DNA from: Saprospiraceae bacterium
GTDB taxonomy: Bacteria; Bacteroidota; Bacteroidia; Chitinophagales; Saprospiraceae
Reading direction: 5' to 3'
Assembly (NCBI GenBank): GCA_016715245.1
Contig: JADKAS010000001.1
Location: 496,001 to 560,000 of the forward strand
Length of the DNA: 64,000 bases
In this document: piece by piece, positions 1 through 12,700 of the stretch
How positions within the stretch are numbered: position 1 is the first letter of the stretch
How the letters are laid out: the number at the start of each line of letters is the position of its first letter
Position numbers and translations under genes: made by a program
Notes under the pieces: generated by a model
What the model was told of the DNA's origin: nothing
Seen by the model: only the letters and a program-made list of their open reading frames with translations
The model's database searches: none

Positions 1-855
1 GAGATTGATCTGAATCAGGATATCAGTGATTGGGAACACAAGTTGAATGATAATGAAAGACATTTTGTAAAGCATGTACTAGCATTTTTTGCGGCTAGTG
101 ACGGCATCGTCAATGAAAATCTGGCTGAAAATATGGTTCGTGAAGTGCAATATACCGAGGCCAAGTTCTTTTATGGCTTTCAGATTATGATGGAGAATAT
201 TCATTCGGAAACATATTCACTCCTTATTGATACCTACATAAAAGATGCTAAAGAAAAACAATATCTTTTGAACGCCATTGAAACAATAGATTGTGTAAAA
301 GAAAAAGCAGATTGGGCACTAAGATGGATAGATAACGGTTCTTTTGCGGAAAGATTGATAGCGTTTGCCGCAGTAGAGGGCATCTTTTTTTCAGGATCTT
401 TCTGTTCCATTTTCTGGTTGAAAAAAAGAGGTTTGATGCCTGGTCTAACCTTTTCAAATGAATTGATTTCCCGGGATGAAGGTATGCACTGCGATTTTGC
501 CTGTTTGTTATACAACAGCCACATTCAGAATAAACTTCCAAAGGAAACCATCAAAAAGATAATAACCGACGCTGTCGAGATTGAAAAAAAGTTTGTAACG
601 GATGCCATTCCTGTAGCTCTTATTGGAATGAATTCTGACATGATGTGTCAGTACATCGAATTTGTATCAGACAGGTTATTGGTTTCATTAGGAAATGAAA
701 GAGTATTTAATGTTGAAAACCCATTCCCATGGATGGACATGATATCACTTCAGGGAAAAACCAATTTCTTTGAAAAGAGGGTAGGTGATTACCAAAAATC
801 CGGTGTCATGGCCGATAAAGACAAACAGGTTTTTTCCCTGGAGGAAGACTTTTAG
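1..855 (+). CDS. nrdB: Class I ribonucleotide reductase, beta subunit (5' end cut by window)
   Basis: The reading frame is open from base 1, so the true start lies upstream; 284 residues are visible and about 40 seem missing. The protein houses the diiron-tyrosyl radical cofactor that drives reduction of ribonucleotides to deoxyribonucleotides with NrdA in the cytoplasm. Visible marks: the first ligand region AASDGIV, the E-x-x-H pair and radical Tyr in ENIHSETY (bases 193-216), a Glu in EGIFFSG and the E-x-x-H pair in RDEGMH. The C-terminal SLEEDF tail is the kind of peptide that docks on NrdA. nrdA follows 53 bases downstream on the same strand, so the two are probably co-transcribed. A TTG at 43 could be mistaken for the start, but the conserved sequence continues upstream of it. 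Confidence 0.95.
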   Translation, partial: EIDLNQDISDWEHKLNDNERHFVKHVLAFFAASDGIVNENLAENMVREVQYTEAKFFYGFQIMMENIHSETYSLLIDTYIKDAKEKQYLLNAIETIDCVKEKADWALRWIDNGSFAERLIAFAAVEGIFFSGSFCSIFWLKKRGLMPGLTFSNELISRDEGMHCDFACLLYNSHIQNKLPKETIKKIITDAVEIEKKFVTDAIPVALIGMNSDMMCQYIEFVSDRLLVSLGNERVFNVENPFPWMDMISLQGKTNFFEKRVGDYQKSGVMADKDKQVFSLEEDF

Positions 856-908
856 TAACCAAACTTGCATCCTGAAAACAGTTTTCCTAACTTTTTAAAT
901 CCACAACT

Positions 909-3292
909 ATGCAAGTTATCAAACGAAGCAATAAAAAAGAAGCGGTCAGCTTTGACAAAGTGACTGCCCGTATCAACAAATTGTGTTACGGACTAAATAC
1001 AAAATACGTAGATGCCATTGAGATTTCCAAAGGGTTATTCAAGGTTAGTACGACGGTGTTAAAACCACAGATCTGGACAATCTTGCTGCTGAAACTGCTG
1101 CATCTATGGCAGCCAAACATCCCGATTTTGCTATTCTGGCTGCAAGAATAGCCGTGTCTAATTTGCACAAAAATACGGATAAGTCCTTTTCTGCAACCAT
1201 GGACAGGTTGTTTCATTACATCGACCCTAAAACAAATGAACCGGCCGGGTTGATCAGCAAAGAAACAAACGAGATCATTCGAAAAAATGCAGACGTTCTC
1301 GACAGTGTGATTATTTATGACAGAGACTATAGTTTTGATTATTTTGGTTTCAAAACCCTTGAGAAGTCTTACCTTCTTCGTATGGAAGGAGAAGTGGTGG
1401 AAAGACCTCAGCATATGCTGATGAGGGCTTCTGTGGGCATTCATGGGAATAACATTGAGGCGGTAGTGGAAACATATAATCTCATGTCTGAAAAATGGTT
1501 TATCCATGCGACACCCACGTTATTTAATGCAGGCACACCTAAACCACAGTTGTCATCCTGTTTTCTGTTGTCTATGACCGAAGACAGTATTCCGGGCATA
1601 TTTGATACATTGGCCAGATGTTCAAAAATTTCCCAGTCAGCCGGAGGAATAGGTCTTTCAATTCACAATGTCCGGGCTAAAGGTAGTTATATTAAAGGAA
1701 CAGGGGGAACTTCCAATGGAATCATCCCTATGCTGAAAGTTTTTAATGATACCGCCCGTTATGTAGATCAAGGTGGTGGAAAAAGAAAAGGTGCTTTTGC
1801 CATTTATCTGGAGCCTTGGCATGCAGACATTTTCGACTTCCTTGAATTGAAAAAGAATCACGGCAAAGAAGAGATGAGAGCAAGAGACTTGTTTTATGCC
1901 ATGTGGGTTCCTGACTTATTTATGAAAAGGGTTAAGGAAAATGGTACCTGGTCTTTGTTTTGCCCTAATGAAGCGCCAGGATTGCATGACACCTATGGTG
2001 AAAAATTCGAAGATTTGTACCACCAATACGAAAAACAAGGGAAAGCCAGAAAAACCATTAATGCCCAGGAACTGTGGTTTGCCATTCTGGAATCCCAGAT
2101 TGAAACAGGTACTCCTTACATATTGTATAAAGATGCCTGCAATAATAAATCAAATCAGAAAAACCTTGGCACTATCAAATCAAGCAACCTTTGTACAGAG
2201 ATAGTAGAATATACTTCTCCTGATGAAGTGGCCGTTTGTAATCTTGCTTCGATTTCTTTACCAAAATTTGTAGATACTAAAACTAAAACATTTGATTTCA
2301 AACAATTACACGAAGTAACCGGTGTCATCACCAGAAACCTGAACAGAATTATTGATATCAATTATTACCCAATAAAAGAAGCAGAAAATTCTAATTTCAG
2401 ACACCGACCTATCGGTATTGGCGTTCAGGGACTGGCAGATGCTTACATTCTGATGGGTTTTCCATTTGAAAGTGAAGAAGCCAGAACGCTAAACAAAGAC
2501 ATATTCGAAACCATCTATCACGCAGCTGTGGAAGAAAGTTCGAAACTCGCTGAAAGAGAAGGCAGTTATTCTTCTTTCAAAGGTTCACCTGCCAGTGAAG
2601 GTATCCTCCAGTTTGATATGTGGGGTATAACTCCGTCCGGTCGTTATGACTGGGATGCTTTAAAACAAAGAATTGTCGAAAAAGGTATGAGAAACAGTCT
2701 CTTACTTGCTCCCATGCCAACAGCCTCAACCTCACAGATATTGGGTAACAATGAATGTTTCGAGCCATACACGAGTAATATCTATACAAGAAGAACATTG
2801 TCAGGGGAATATATCGTGGTGAATAAACATTTACTGAATGATCTGACACGGTTGAATTTATGGAACGAAGAGATGAAACAAAAACTTATGGCCTCAAATG
2901 GCTCTGTTCAGAATATTCCGGAAATTCCTGATGATATGAAAGCACTCTATAAAACAGTATACGAAATCAGCCAGAAAGCTATCATTGATCAGGCAGCCGA
3001 CAGGGGAGCTTTTATTTGTCAGAGCCAGAGTCTGAACCTTTTTGTAGAAAGCCCTAATTTCGGAAAACTTACCTCCATGCACTTTTATGCCTGGCAAAAG
3101 GGCTTAAAAACAGGAATGTACTATCTGCGAAGTAAGGCTGCAGTGGATCCTATTAAATTTACACTTGACGCAGAACACCAAAGAATCCAGGCACTTAAGC
3201 CTGAGGAAATACCTTTGGAAAATGAAGTGATGGATCTTCCCGAAGGCGCAGTCTGTACAATGGAAGAAGGATGCCTCATGTGTGGTAGTTGA
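909..3292 (+). CDS. nrdA: Class I ribonucleotide reductase, alpha subunit (frame broken near 1031-1048)
   Basis: This is the catalytic subunit of aerobic ribonucleotide reductase. The N-terminus (from ATG 909) is an ATP-cone: VIKRSNKKEAVSFDKVTARI. The catalytic domain shows SSC, the N-L-C-T-E active-site loop, VCNLAS, the radical-transfer pair in GMYYLRSKA, and the redox C-terminal CLMC in EEGCLMCGS. The gene is not one frame. Residues up to base 1031 read in one frame and KVIQG-like sequence resumes in another at 1034, which needs one extra base after 1031; thirteen bases on, the second frame meets TAG at 1046-1048 where Leu (TTG) or Val would be expected. From 1049 the frame is open to 3292. 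Repaired length is 794 residues, normal for the family. Because the product is essential, sequencing error is more likely than decay, though two lesions in 20 bp is unusual. Confidence 0.92.
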
Positions 3293-3316
3293 TGTTATAC
3301 ATAATACAATAAAATC

Positions 3317-3358
3317 AAGCCGTCGGGGAATGTTTTCCTTTGACGGCTTTTTTTTTCT
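3317..3358 (+). terminator. Rho-independent terminator after nrdA
   Basis: The arms AAGCCGTC (3317-3324) and GACGGCTT (3342-3349) form an 8-bp stem, and a run of T follows. It lies 25 bases after the nrdA stop and closes the nrdBA unit. Confidence 0.9.
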
Positions 3359-3702
3359 TGTTATAATGATAAGGAATAAATTTATTTAAAAACTGTGATA
3401 AAAATATTATTCTGTAAAATAATGTATTTCTGCTGAAATATTTTTAGAAATACCTGTCATAAGTAGCTCTACAAAATTTTGTTAAAAATAACGTATGGTT
3501 AACAATATTTAATAATTATTTAAGATTCTCACGTAGTACTAAAAATATTCCCAAAAGTTTTTCTTTAAGCAGAATAGTTTTAATTTTACGGTCTAAGACG
3601 AATAATTAACGCTTTTGACAAGCGACTCCTACCTTACGAATACAGATGCGGACAACCTTTACAGGTTGTGACATTTTATTATTAACTAACTTATTTTACA
3701 CG
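3359..3702. other. Non-coding spacer between nrdA and the giant adhesin gene
   Basis: This 344-bp very AT-rich stretch has no plausible gene on either strand. It should hold the promoter of the adhesin gene; I saw no clean TTG / TAnnTTTG pair (TAGTTTTA near 3577 is the nearest -7-like match). The only structure I can point to is the stem-loop at 3652-3669. Confidence 0.6.
3652..3669 (+). promoter_or_regulatory. Small stem-loop in the presumed leader of the giant adhesin gene
   Basis: ACAACC (3652-3657), a six-base loop and GGTTGT (3664-3669) form a perfect inverted repeat 33 bases ahead of the ATG. No T-run follows, so it is not a terminator. It may be an operator or an mRNA structure; its role is unknown. 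Confidence 0.3.
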
Positions 3703-6700
3703 ATGAGACACTTTCACTTAGTACTTTTCTGTTTTCTGTTCAGTACCTTTTTTGCTATTTCATTAAATGGTAATTTCCATTTTTGAATGAAAACAGTACA
3801 GGTCTAAAAACCTTTCCTTCCAATGGTGAGGAAAATATTGGTACCATAAACATTAAAGAACTTCCTTTTTTGGGCAAACTGATTCTACCGTTTGAATCAA
3901 ATACCTCTTTATATATGGACCCATGTCCAAATAATGGAGCTAATCCACATCCTGAACAAGTAAGATGGCCAGTAGGTGCCATACAAAATTTAGGAAATTT
4001 TGATTGCGGGAACCCGGGTCCAATAGTGACCGTTGAAGTTTTTAAAACCGGAGTAACAGGTCCGGCAGGAAACCCGGCAAGTGTAAATTGTGTTGTCTAT
4101 CTTGGACTTAATACATGGAATTGTCTTCCACCGCAAGTAATACCTATGATAAGAACAGGAGATAATGGGCTATTTGATGTTTTTTCTGTGAATCTCAACA
4201 ACTTGCCTCCCGGAAACCATCAACTCACATGTGCCTGCACAACCAATCCGGCTTTCATACCTTTCACTGATCCAGCTGGCGCCAATTATGCTTACGGAAA
4301 CTGGGTAGGGGATTACGACCCGATTGATTGCGCCACGCTGGCTTCACCTTTTACAAACCATACCTTGACCATTGCCCCTACAGCACCAAATGATATTTGT
4401 GCTGACGTTGATGATATTGTAGTGGGGACCAATACTGCACTTACCAATGTTTGTTCCGCAGACGGAAGAGTATGGTATCGATACACTGTACCAAATAATG
4501 GACTTTTCCATAAAGTTGATATAGATGTTCAGCAAGGAGGTGGTACTTTGCCAAACCCACAACTTTTTACAGTACACGCCAATGTTTGTGGTAGTGCTAA
4601 TATAAGCGGGAGTTTGCCGCAGTGTTTTGCACCCGGTACAGAATTGTTGATTGAAGCAGGTACTGCGTTAAATACCTGCAGTTCCAATGTGGGTACTTTT
4701 GAAATTGTTGTGACACTGGTCACGCCAGTCACAGGAGACATTTGTACTGATGCCCAACAACTCAATAATTTTGGTGGTAATAACGAGCTTGGGTGTGGTG
4801 AATCCGGAAGTTTTACAGGAAATATAAATGCCTGTCCTGATCCGGAAGAGACTTGTTTCGGAGCAACAACTAATGGAGTTTGGTATAGATTTACTGTTGA
4901 TGATAAATTGCCGACGTTTACTATTACAGGAGGAACCTATGAACTTTTCGAAGGTAATAATTGTGGTGCATTAACTTCCTTGGGCTGCACCATTACTGAC
5001 GAGCCAACTGATCCGGCAACAACCTATTATTTACTTGTAGGTCCTGCAGGTACTGTCACTGTTACAGCAGATTTTAGTGAACCTTCAAATGACGAATGTT
5101 CAGCTTCTTTATTATTGACAACAGCAGGGTTGAATAATCAGGACAACTTTTGCGCAGACGACGAAACTATTTCAGGTTGTACTACAGCTGATGATAATGT
5201 AGTTTGGTATAATTTTGTTATGCCTGCAAACCATGAGAATGCAACTGTTCAGGTAACCGGAACAGGCGGCAATCCGATTATTGCGCCTGCAATTGAAGTT
5301 TACAGCGGTACATGTGGCAGTTTGATGTCAGAAGGAAGTGATTGTGCAGGTAACCTCGATCTTACTTGTTTAACTCCGGGACAGACTTATTATATTGCTG
5401 TTGGTAGTGCTTTATTGAATGCAGGAGTTTTTGATATAGATCTTTCTACCTCAGACAATGGGGTTGCTAATGATGTATGTGCCAATGCTGATAATATTAC
5501 GAATACTATTACTTGTGAATATTTTGATGTTACTACTACGACAACAGATGCTTGTCCAGAGAGTTTCTCCCTTGCATGCCTTGGAGGAAACTACAATACG
5601 GACGCAACGGTTTGGATGGAGTTTACTGTTCCTGCAGGTGTAACAAGTATGAACATCAGAAACGTGACACCGGCAGCCGCTTTTTTAAGTATATTTTCTT
5701 CCTGTACGCCAGGTGCTCCGATTACCAATGGTGGATGTATCAATGGGGCAGGACCGACTACAGATATCAATGTAACCGCCGGTTCTACTTATTTTATTGC
5801 CATAGCTATAGATGGTTCTGAAGGTGTTGTTGATTTCGAAATTAAATATAATGACCGACCTGATAACGACGATTGTGTGAACGCAGAAAACACACTAACA
5901 GGAACGCAATCAAATTTATGTGCTACACAGGATGTTCTCAATGCCAATTGTGCAAATACGTTGGATGATGCCTCCGTGTGGTTTGAATATACCTTTCCTG
6001 CCGTCACTACGCAAGACGCGTTTACGGTTACGGTGACACCTACCGGTTCACCTGCGATTAATACGCCATTGGTAGCCATTTATGAAGGATGCAACGCAAG
6101 TGATGTAGTGACTGATGATGACGGAAATGATTGTAATGCTACAGCAACTTTAAGATGTCCTGTACCGGGAACTACATATTTAATTATGGTAAGTTCTGAA
6201 TTTGGAGATGAAGGTGATTTTACGATCGCAGTAACAACTTCAGACAATGGGGTTTCGAATGAAACCTGTGCTGAAGCTGACAATATTACCAATACCGTTA
6301 CTTGTGAATATTTTGATGTTACTACTACGACAACAGATGCTTGTCCAGAGAGTTTCTCCCTTGCATGCCTTGGAGGAAACTACAATACGGACGCAACGGT
6401 TTGGATGGAATTTACTGTTCCAACAGGTGTAACAAGTATGAACATCAGAAACGTGACACCGGCAGCCGCTTTTTTAAGTATATTTTCTTCCTGTACGCCA
6501 GGTGCTCCGATTACCAATGGTGGATGTATCAATGGGGCAGGACCGACTACAGATATCAATGTAACCGCCGGTTCTACTTATTTTATTGCCATAGCTATAA
6601 ATGGTTCTGAAGGTATTGTTGATTTTGAAATTAAATATAATGACCGACCTGATAACGACGATTGTTTGAACGCAGAAAACACACTAACAGGAACACAATC

Positions 6701-9700
6701 AAATTTATGTGCTACGCAGGATGTTCTCAATGCCAATTGTGCAAATACGTTGGATGATGCCTCCGTGTGGTTTGAATATACCTTTCCTGCCGTCACTACG
6801 CAAGACGCGTTTACGGTTACGGTGACACCTACCGGTTCACCTGCGATTAATACGCCATTGGTAGCCATTTATGAAGGATGCAACGCAAGTGATGTTGTGA
6901 CTGATGATGACGGAAATGATTGTAATGCTACAGCAACTTTAAGATGTCCTGTACCGGGAACTACATATTTAATTATGGTAAGTTCTGAATTTGGAGATGA
7001 AGGTGATTTTACGATCGCAGTAACAACTTCAGACAATGGGGTTTCGAATGAAACCTGTGCTGAAAACTGACAATATTACCAATACCGTTACTTGTGAATA
7101 TTTTGATGTTACTACTACGACAACAGATGGTTGTCCAGAGAGTTTCTCCCTTGCATGCCTTGGAGGAAACTACAACACAGACGCAACAGTATGGATGGAA
7201 TTTACTGTTCCTACAGGTGTAACAAGTTTGAATATCAGAAACGTGACACCGGCAGGTGCTTTTTTAAGTATATTTTCTTCCTGTACGCCAGGGGCTCCGA
7301 TTACCAATGGTGGATGTATCAATGGTGCCGGCCCGACTACCGATATCAATGTGACCGCCGGTTCTACTTATTTTATAGCTATTGCCATAAATGGTGCTGA
7401 AGGTACTGTCGATTTTGAAATCAAATACAATGATAGACCTGCCAATGATGCCTGTTTGAATGCGGAAAATACGTTGACTGGAACACATACAAATCTATGT
7501 GCTACGCAGGATGTTCTCAATGCCAATTGTGCAAATACCTTGGATGATGCCTCCGTGTGGTTTGAATACACCTTTCCAGCCGTCACTACGCAAGATGCGT
7601 TTACGGTTACAGCAACACCTACCGGTTCTCCTGCGATTAACTCACCATTGGTAGCCATTTATGAAGGATGCAACGCTGGTGATGTAGTTACAGATGATGA
7701 TGGCAATAATTGTAATGGTACAGCAACTTTAAGATGTCCTGTACCGGGAACTACGTATTTAATCATGGTAAGTTCTGAATTTGGAGATGAGGGAGACTTT
7801 ACGATCGCTGTAACAACTTCAGACAATGGCGTTCCGAATGAAACGTGTGCTCAAGCTTCTGCTTTGACATTGGATAATGATTTGTGCGAAACACCTCCCA
7901 ATAATTTTCCGGGTGAGGAAAATACCGATGCTTGCCCTGAGTCGGCTACCTTAAATTTTGGTGGTTGTACCTTTGATGATGGACCAGGAGTTTGGTATAC
8001 TTTTACTACGGATCCCAATGCAGAATTACTTGATATTGAAGTAACAGGTTTAAATGTAGATATTGGCTTGTTTTCATCATGTGCAGGTGCTTCTGTTGCT
8101 GGTGGATGTGGAACAGGTGGTGTAATTAATGATGTTGTTGTAAATGGCAATACCCAATATTGGCTTCTTGTTGTAGGAGACAACGGCGCTGAAGGGACAT
8201 TTACTATAAATATAACTGAAAAAGCCAACCCACCTGATAATGATGATTGTAATAATGCGGATCAGGTAAATATTGGCGTTACAAATAACTTAACCAATAG
8301 TTGTGCAACAGATGATTTTACCCCTTGTACACCAGTGGCTCAGAACGATGCATCAGTATGGTATTATTATGATTTTGCAGGTCCGGGTAATGAAATTGTA
8401 TTTACCATAACCGGTACAGGAGGGAGCCCAATAAATAATCCTTCTATAGTAGTGTATGACGATTGTACAGCCGGCTCTGATATGGATGATGCAGATGGTA
8501 CTGATTGTGATGAAACATTTACGTTAGAGTGCCCGGTTCCAGGAACACGATACTACATTTATGTATCGTCTACTTCCAATAATGCGGGTGGTTTTTCCCT
8601 TGAGGTGGATGTCAATAATACAGCTCCTGCTAATGATAACTGTGCGGACGCTTTGCTTATTCCAAATAACCCGGTTTGTGAGTTTATTAGCGTAACTACC
8701 AGCACGACAAACAATGCGTGCCCTGAGGTATTTAGCGTTGCGGGTTGTGCATTAGATTATATGGATGATGCGGTTGTCTGGTATGAATTTACTACACCTG
8801 CGGGTACAACTTCTATTGAAATAGAAAATATTTCAGGCACAGCAGTATTATCAGTTTTAGAGGACTGCCCCACAGGTAATCCGGCTAACATACTTACAGA
8901 CGGAGATTGCCTTAGTGGAACAGGAACCAATGGAACACCCATTGCTGTTATCCAGAATACAACTTACTATATAGCCATTGGTATTCCAAACAATACAGGT
9001 AACGTTGACTTTGACATCAAATATAACCTTGAACTGCTGAATGACGATCCTTGCGGAGGAACATTTACAGCAACGGTAGTAAATAATAACACTGCGCTGC
9101 CTAATCAGGATAATACCTGTGCCACTGAAGATGATGAAATGTGTATGGATCCGGATATTGATAAAACGCTTTGGTATGAATTTACCATCACTGCTCCGAA
9201 CAACAATGTTACGATTACAGTGACAGGTACTGGGCCAAATGCTATTGTCGATCCATCCATTGCCATTTATGATGATATTGGTGCCGGAACACCTAATGTA
9301 CCATGTACAGACAACCCTAAAAACGAAGATTGTGATGGTGACGGAATGGTGACTTTTAATTGTTTAAATCCCGGAACCTATTTAGTTCAGATAGGATCGG
9401 TTACGGCGGATGCAGGCATATTTTCAATCAATATCACCCAAGGTCAAAATACCGCTGTGGCTAATGATCAATGTACAGATGCCGACGACATTGTTATTGA
9501 TGAATTATGTGTGCCTTTGGATTTTTCAACTACAAACATAGATGCTTGCCCTGAAGATCTCCCTGCCGGAAGTTTTTCTTTACCGTGTGATTTTAACAAC
9601 GAAGAAACTTCATGGTATACATTTACTGCTCCCGGAGCACCTGGAGATTTACCAACAATGGATTTTACTTTTACCTCATATACAGGTTCCGGTACTCCTT

Positions 9701-12700
9701 TTATGGGTGTATTTCAAAATGGAGCTGATTGCACAAATTTAACAGCAGTTTCTACCACATGTAGAGACGGATTGAATGAAACGTTTGGAAATATTGGTCC
9801 TTTTACACCGGGTAATCAATATCTAATAGCGATTTCTTCTTATGGTGATACAGGAGGAGATTTTGACTTTACGGTTAAGTTTAATTTAGGCCCTGATAAT
9901 GATGATCCTTGTTCTCCGAATATTTCAACAAATTTTGTGGTACCAACTAACGGTGTTAGAGTTGATGGTACTACATTATGTGCAGGTGGAGATCCATTCT
10001 TTCCGGATTGTCCTCAGGCTGATCAGTCAAATGTAGTGTTTTTTGAAATAACCATCCCTGACGGAGTTCGGGCCATAAATATAAGAATCGATTCAAGAAA
10101 TACCAACGGAACACCAATTCCGGCAGGATCAACTGTTGTTGCAGGTTTATGGGAAACAGCTTGTAATAATACTACATACCTGGAAGCGGCATGTCTTGAC
10201 TTGGGGGAAGAATATCAATTTGCCTGTTACGAACCCGGAACCTACATGATTCAGGTATCCACTTCAAGTGCAAATGAGGGTGATTTTAGCATATTAGCTA
10301 CAGAAGTACCATATGATGCCAACTGTGCTTTTGCAGAAGATCACGACATCTGTTCAGATGCTCAATTGATAGAAAGTGGCGGAGTTTATTGTGAACCAAT
10401 AAGCATTCAATCCTGTAATGTTTCTGCGTGTCCTGAACCCTTTACCTTTACAGCAGATTGCCCCTTTAGTACCATGCCGGTTGTTTGGTATACTTTTACC
10501 GTTGATGCGGGGATTAGTACCATAGATTTAACAGGTCTGACATCCGACGCAGGTAATTTATTTATGGCTTTGTTTGAAGATAACGGCTGTCAGAATCCGC
10601 CGACAGCTGTCTCCAATTGTATTACAGGCAACACAACGGGAATAGCAGTAAATGAAGGACAAACCTATTATCTGGCTGTTGGAACAAACAGTCCCACAAT
10701 GGGAGGAAGTGACTTCAGATTTAGTATTCAATTTAACCTTCTGCCGGAAAATGATGATCCGGATCCAACCTCACCCCGACCTCCTTATGATTTATCCGGA
10801 TACGGTAGTCACACAGGTTCCACTTGTTGTGCTATTGGTTTTGCAGATGATCCAAATCAGGACATAGCAAACATTCAATGTGGAGGTGCATCCCATGATA
10901 ATGCAGTATGGTATACTTATACAATTGTTGATGAAAAAGCTTTAGAAATTTCCGTTGACGCGGCAGGAACAAATCCTATATCCGGAAACACAACGGTTGA
11001 AGTTATTTTGGGTACTGCTACAGCACCGGGTGGAGATTTGGTATCAGACGATTCATATCATTGCGGAGCACTTTCGGCAACCATAAAATTTGGTTGCTTG
11101 AACCCGGGTGATGTTATCTGGATTAAAGTAGCATCCAGAGATGCAGATTGCGGTGATTTTACCATTTCTGTAATGGAACCAAGAGGTTGTGAGTTTGCTG
11201 ATACTTGCGAAGAAATCACAGGTGCACAGACAATGGAGACTGCTCCAACTGACTTAAACTGTGGTAATTTTGTTATTACCAGTATTCCGGGATGTTTGGA
11301 TCTGGCCTGTCCTGAAGAAACCCTTGCCGATTGTGGCATAGACCAGAATCCTACTGTATGGTTCCAGATTAATGTAGACCAATTTGCCATACAGTTATTT
11401 ACCTTTGTGACCACTTCAGGTAATTGGCAGCCTGTCTGGACCGTTTATTCAGGTACATGTGATAATTTAACATTGGTGCCGGGTGGTACTATTAACGAAC
11501 CCACACCTTGCAGTAATGGTGATTCAAATCCGGATGCACACAATGTCGGTATACCACTCGACGCAAACGGTGAACCCATTCAAACACTATTTGTTGCCAT
11601 TAGTGGTGAAGGGGTTATTGATGACCCTAACTTTACTTTATCGGCTTATACACAAGCAGCCTGCGTTTCATGTATTGGAAATGATGCCTGTTTGCCAGAA
11701 ACCACCTTTGAAGTTACCGAACGATCCAGTGACAGACCTTTAGATGACCTTCAGTTTTGTCAAGCCGAAGATGTCAGGGTTTGTCTTGAATTTTATTACG
11801 ACCCAAGTGAAACAGGAGTGGATTGGTTTCATGGTTTACTCCCGAATTTCGGGAGAGGTTGGGATATGGATCTTTTTGATCCATCCAGTGTAACGGTTTC
11901 ACCTGGAGGTGCAGTATATTTAGGTCCAACGGATGGTGCATGTGCTCCAACTATAACGGAGACAATGCCTTTACTTTGTTCTTATGTTGATGATTTGGGT
12001 ATTCTTAGACTCTGTAATATTAAATGTGGTAGTTGTCCATGTAATCCTCCATTGGCACAGGGTTCCGCATTGCCATTCGGTTGGTTTTGGAATAGTAATG
12101 GCGGTGCCGGTTGCCAGAATACTTGTAATCCATCCACCCGATACGGTGTCCCTGGAAGTCAGAGTGGTTTGACCGTAAATATCTGTATGAATTTACGTAC
12201 CAGAGTATTTGATAATAACGATGATTGTCTTGAAAATAAAGATCTTCGGATTTCTTTTGTTACTACTTCAGATGGTGTTTCAGGTTGTTGGAATGACCCC
12301 ATTGCTGAATGTAAGCTGGACGTCGCTCAGGTAGGACCTCCATGGGAATTGGATTGTACACCACCAGTTTTGGTGGATTATGAAGATGTTGAGATTTGCG
12401 ATAATGGAACCCTGGATTCTGATTTTAGTACTTCTGATGGTTCAGCAACACCTATAAATATCGAGCCTATTCCGAATTCCAATGTTACAGGAATGAACCC
12501 TTATAATTTTCCTAATGGAAGCGGTACAGTAACGGATATGCTTGATAATATTACTACAGATGTACAAGTAGCTGAATACATTGTTTGGGCTCAAGATCCT
12601 ACCCAACTTTGCCCTGGTCCAAGAGACACCTTCAGAGTAACTATTTATCCAAGTTTATTGGTGGTTTTTGATCCACTGTATGTGTGCGATGGCTTCTGCA

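Noticed and set aside
1020..1060. Intron or intein insertion in nrdA
   Set aside because: No extra sequence is present; the protein alignment continues on both sides within a few residues.
986..1507. Open frame of 173 codons on the minus strand opposite nrdA
   Set aside because: It is antisense to a clearly conserved gene and has an unlikely His/Cys/Phe-rich composition.
3776..7075. Programmed ribosomal frameshifting in the adhesin gene
   Set aside because: The breaks lack a conserved slippery site with downstream structure, and the repeat copies show the second one to be a simple extra base.
5458..7400. Short plus-strand frames repeated three times in the adhesin gene
   Set aside because: They are out-of-frame copies produced by the 789-bp repeats, with improbable composition.
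5451..7818. CRISPR-like or transposon-related repeats
   Set aside because: The repeats are 789 bp, contiguous, in frame and coding; there are no short spacers, terminal inverted repeats or transposase.
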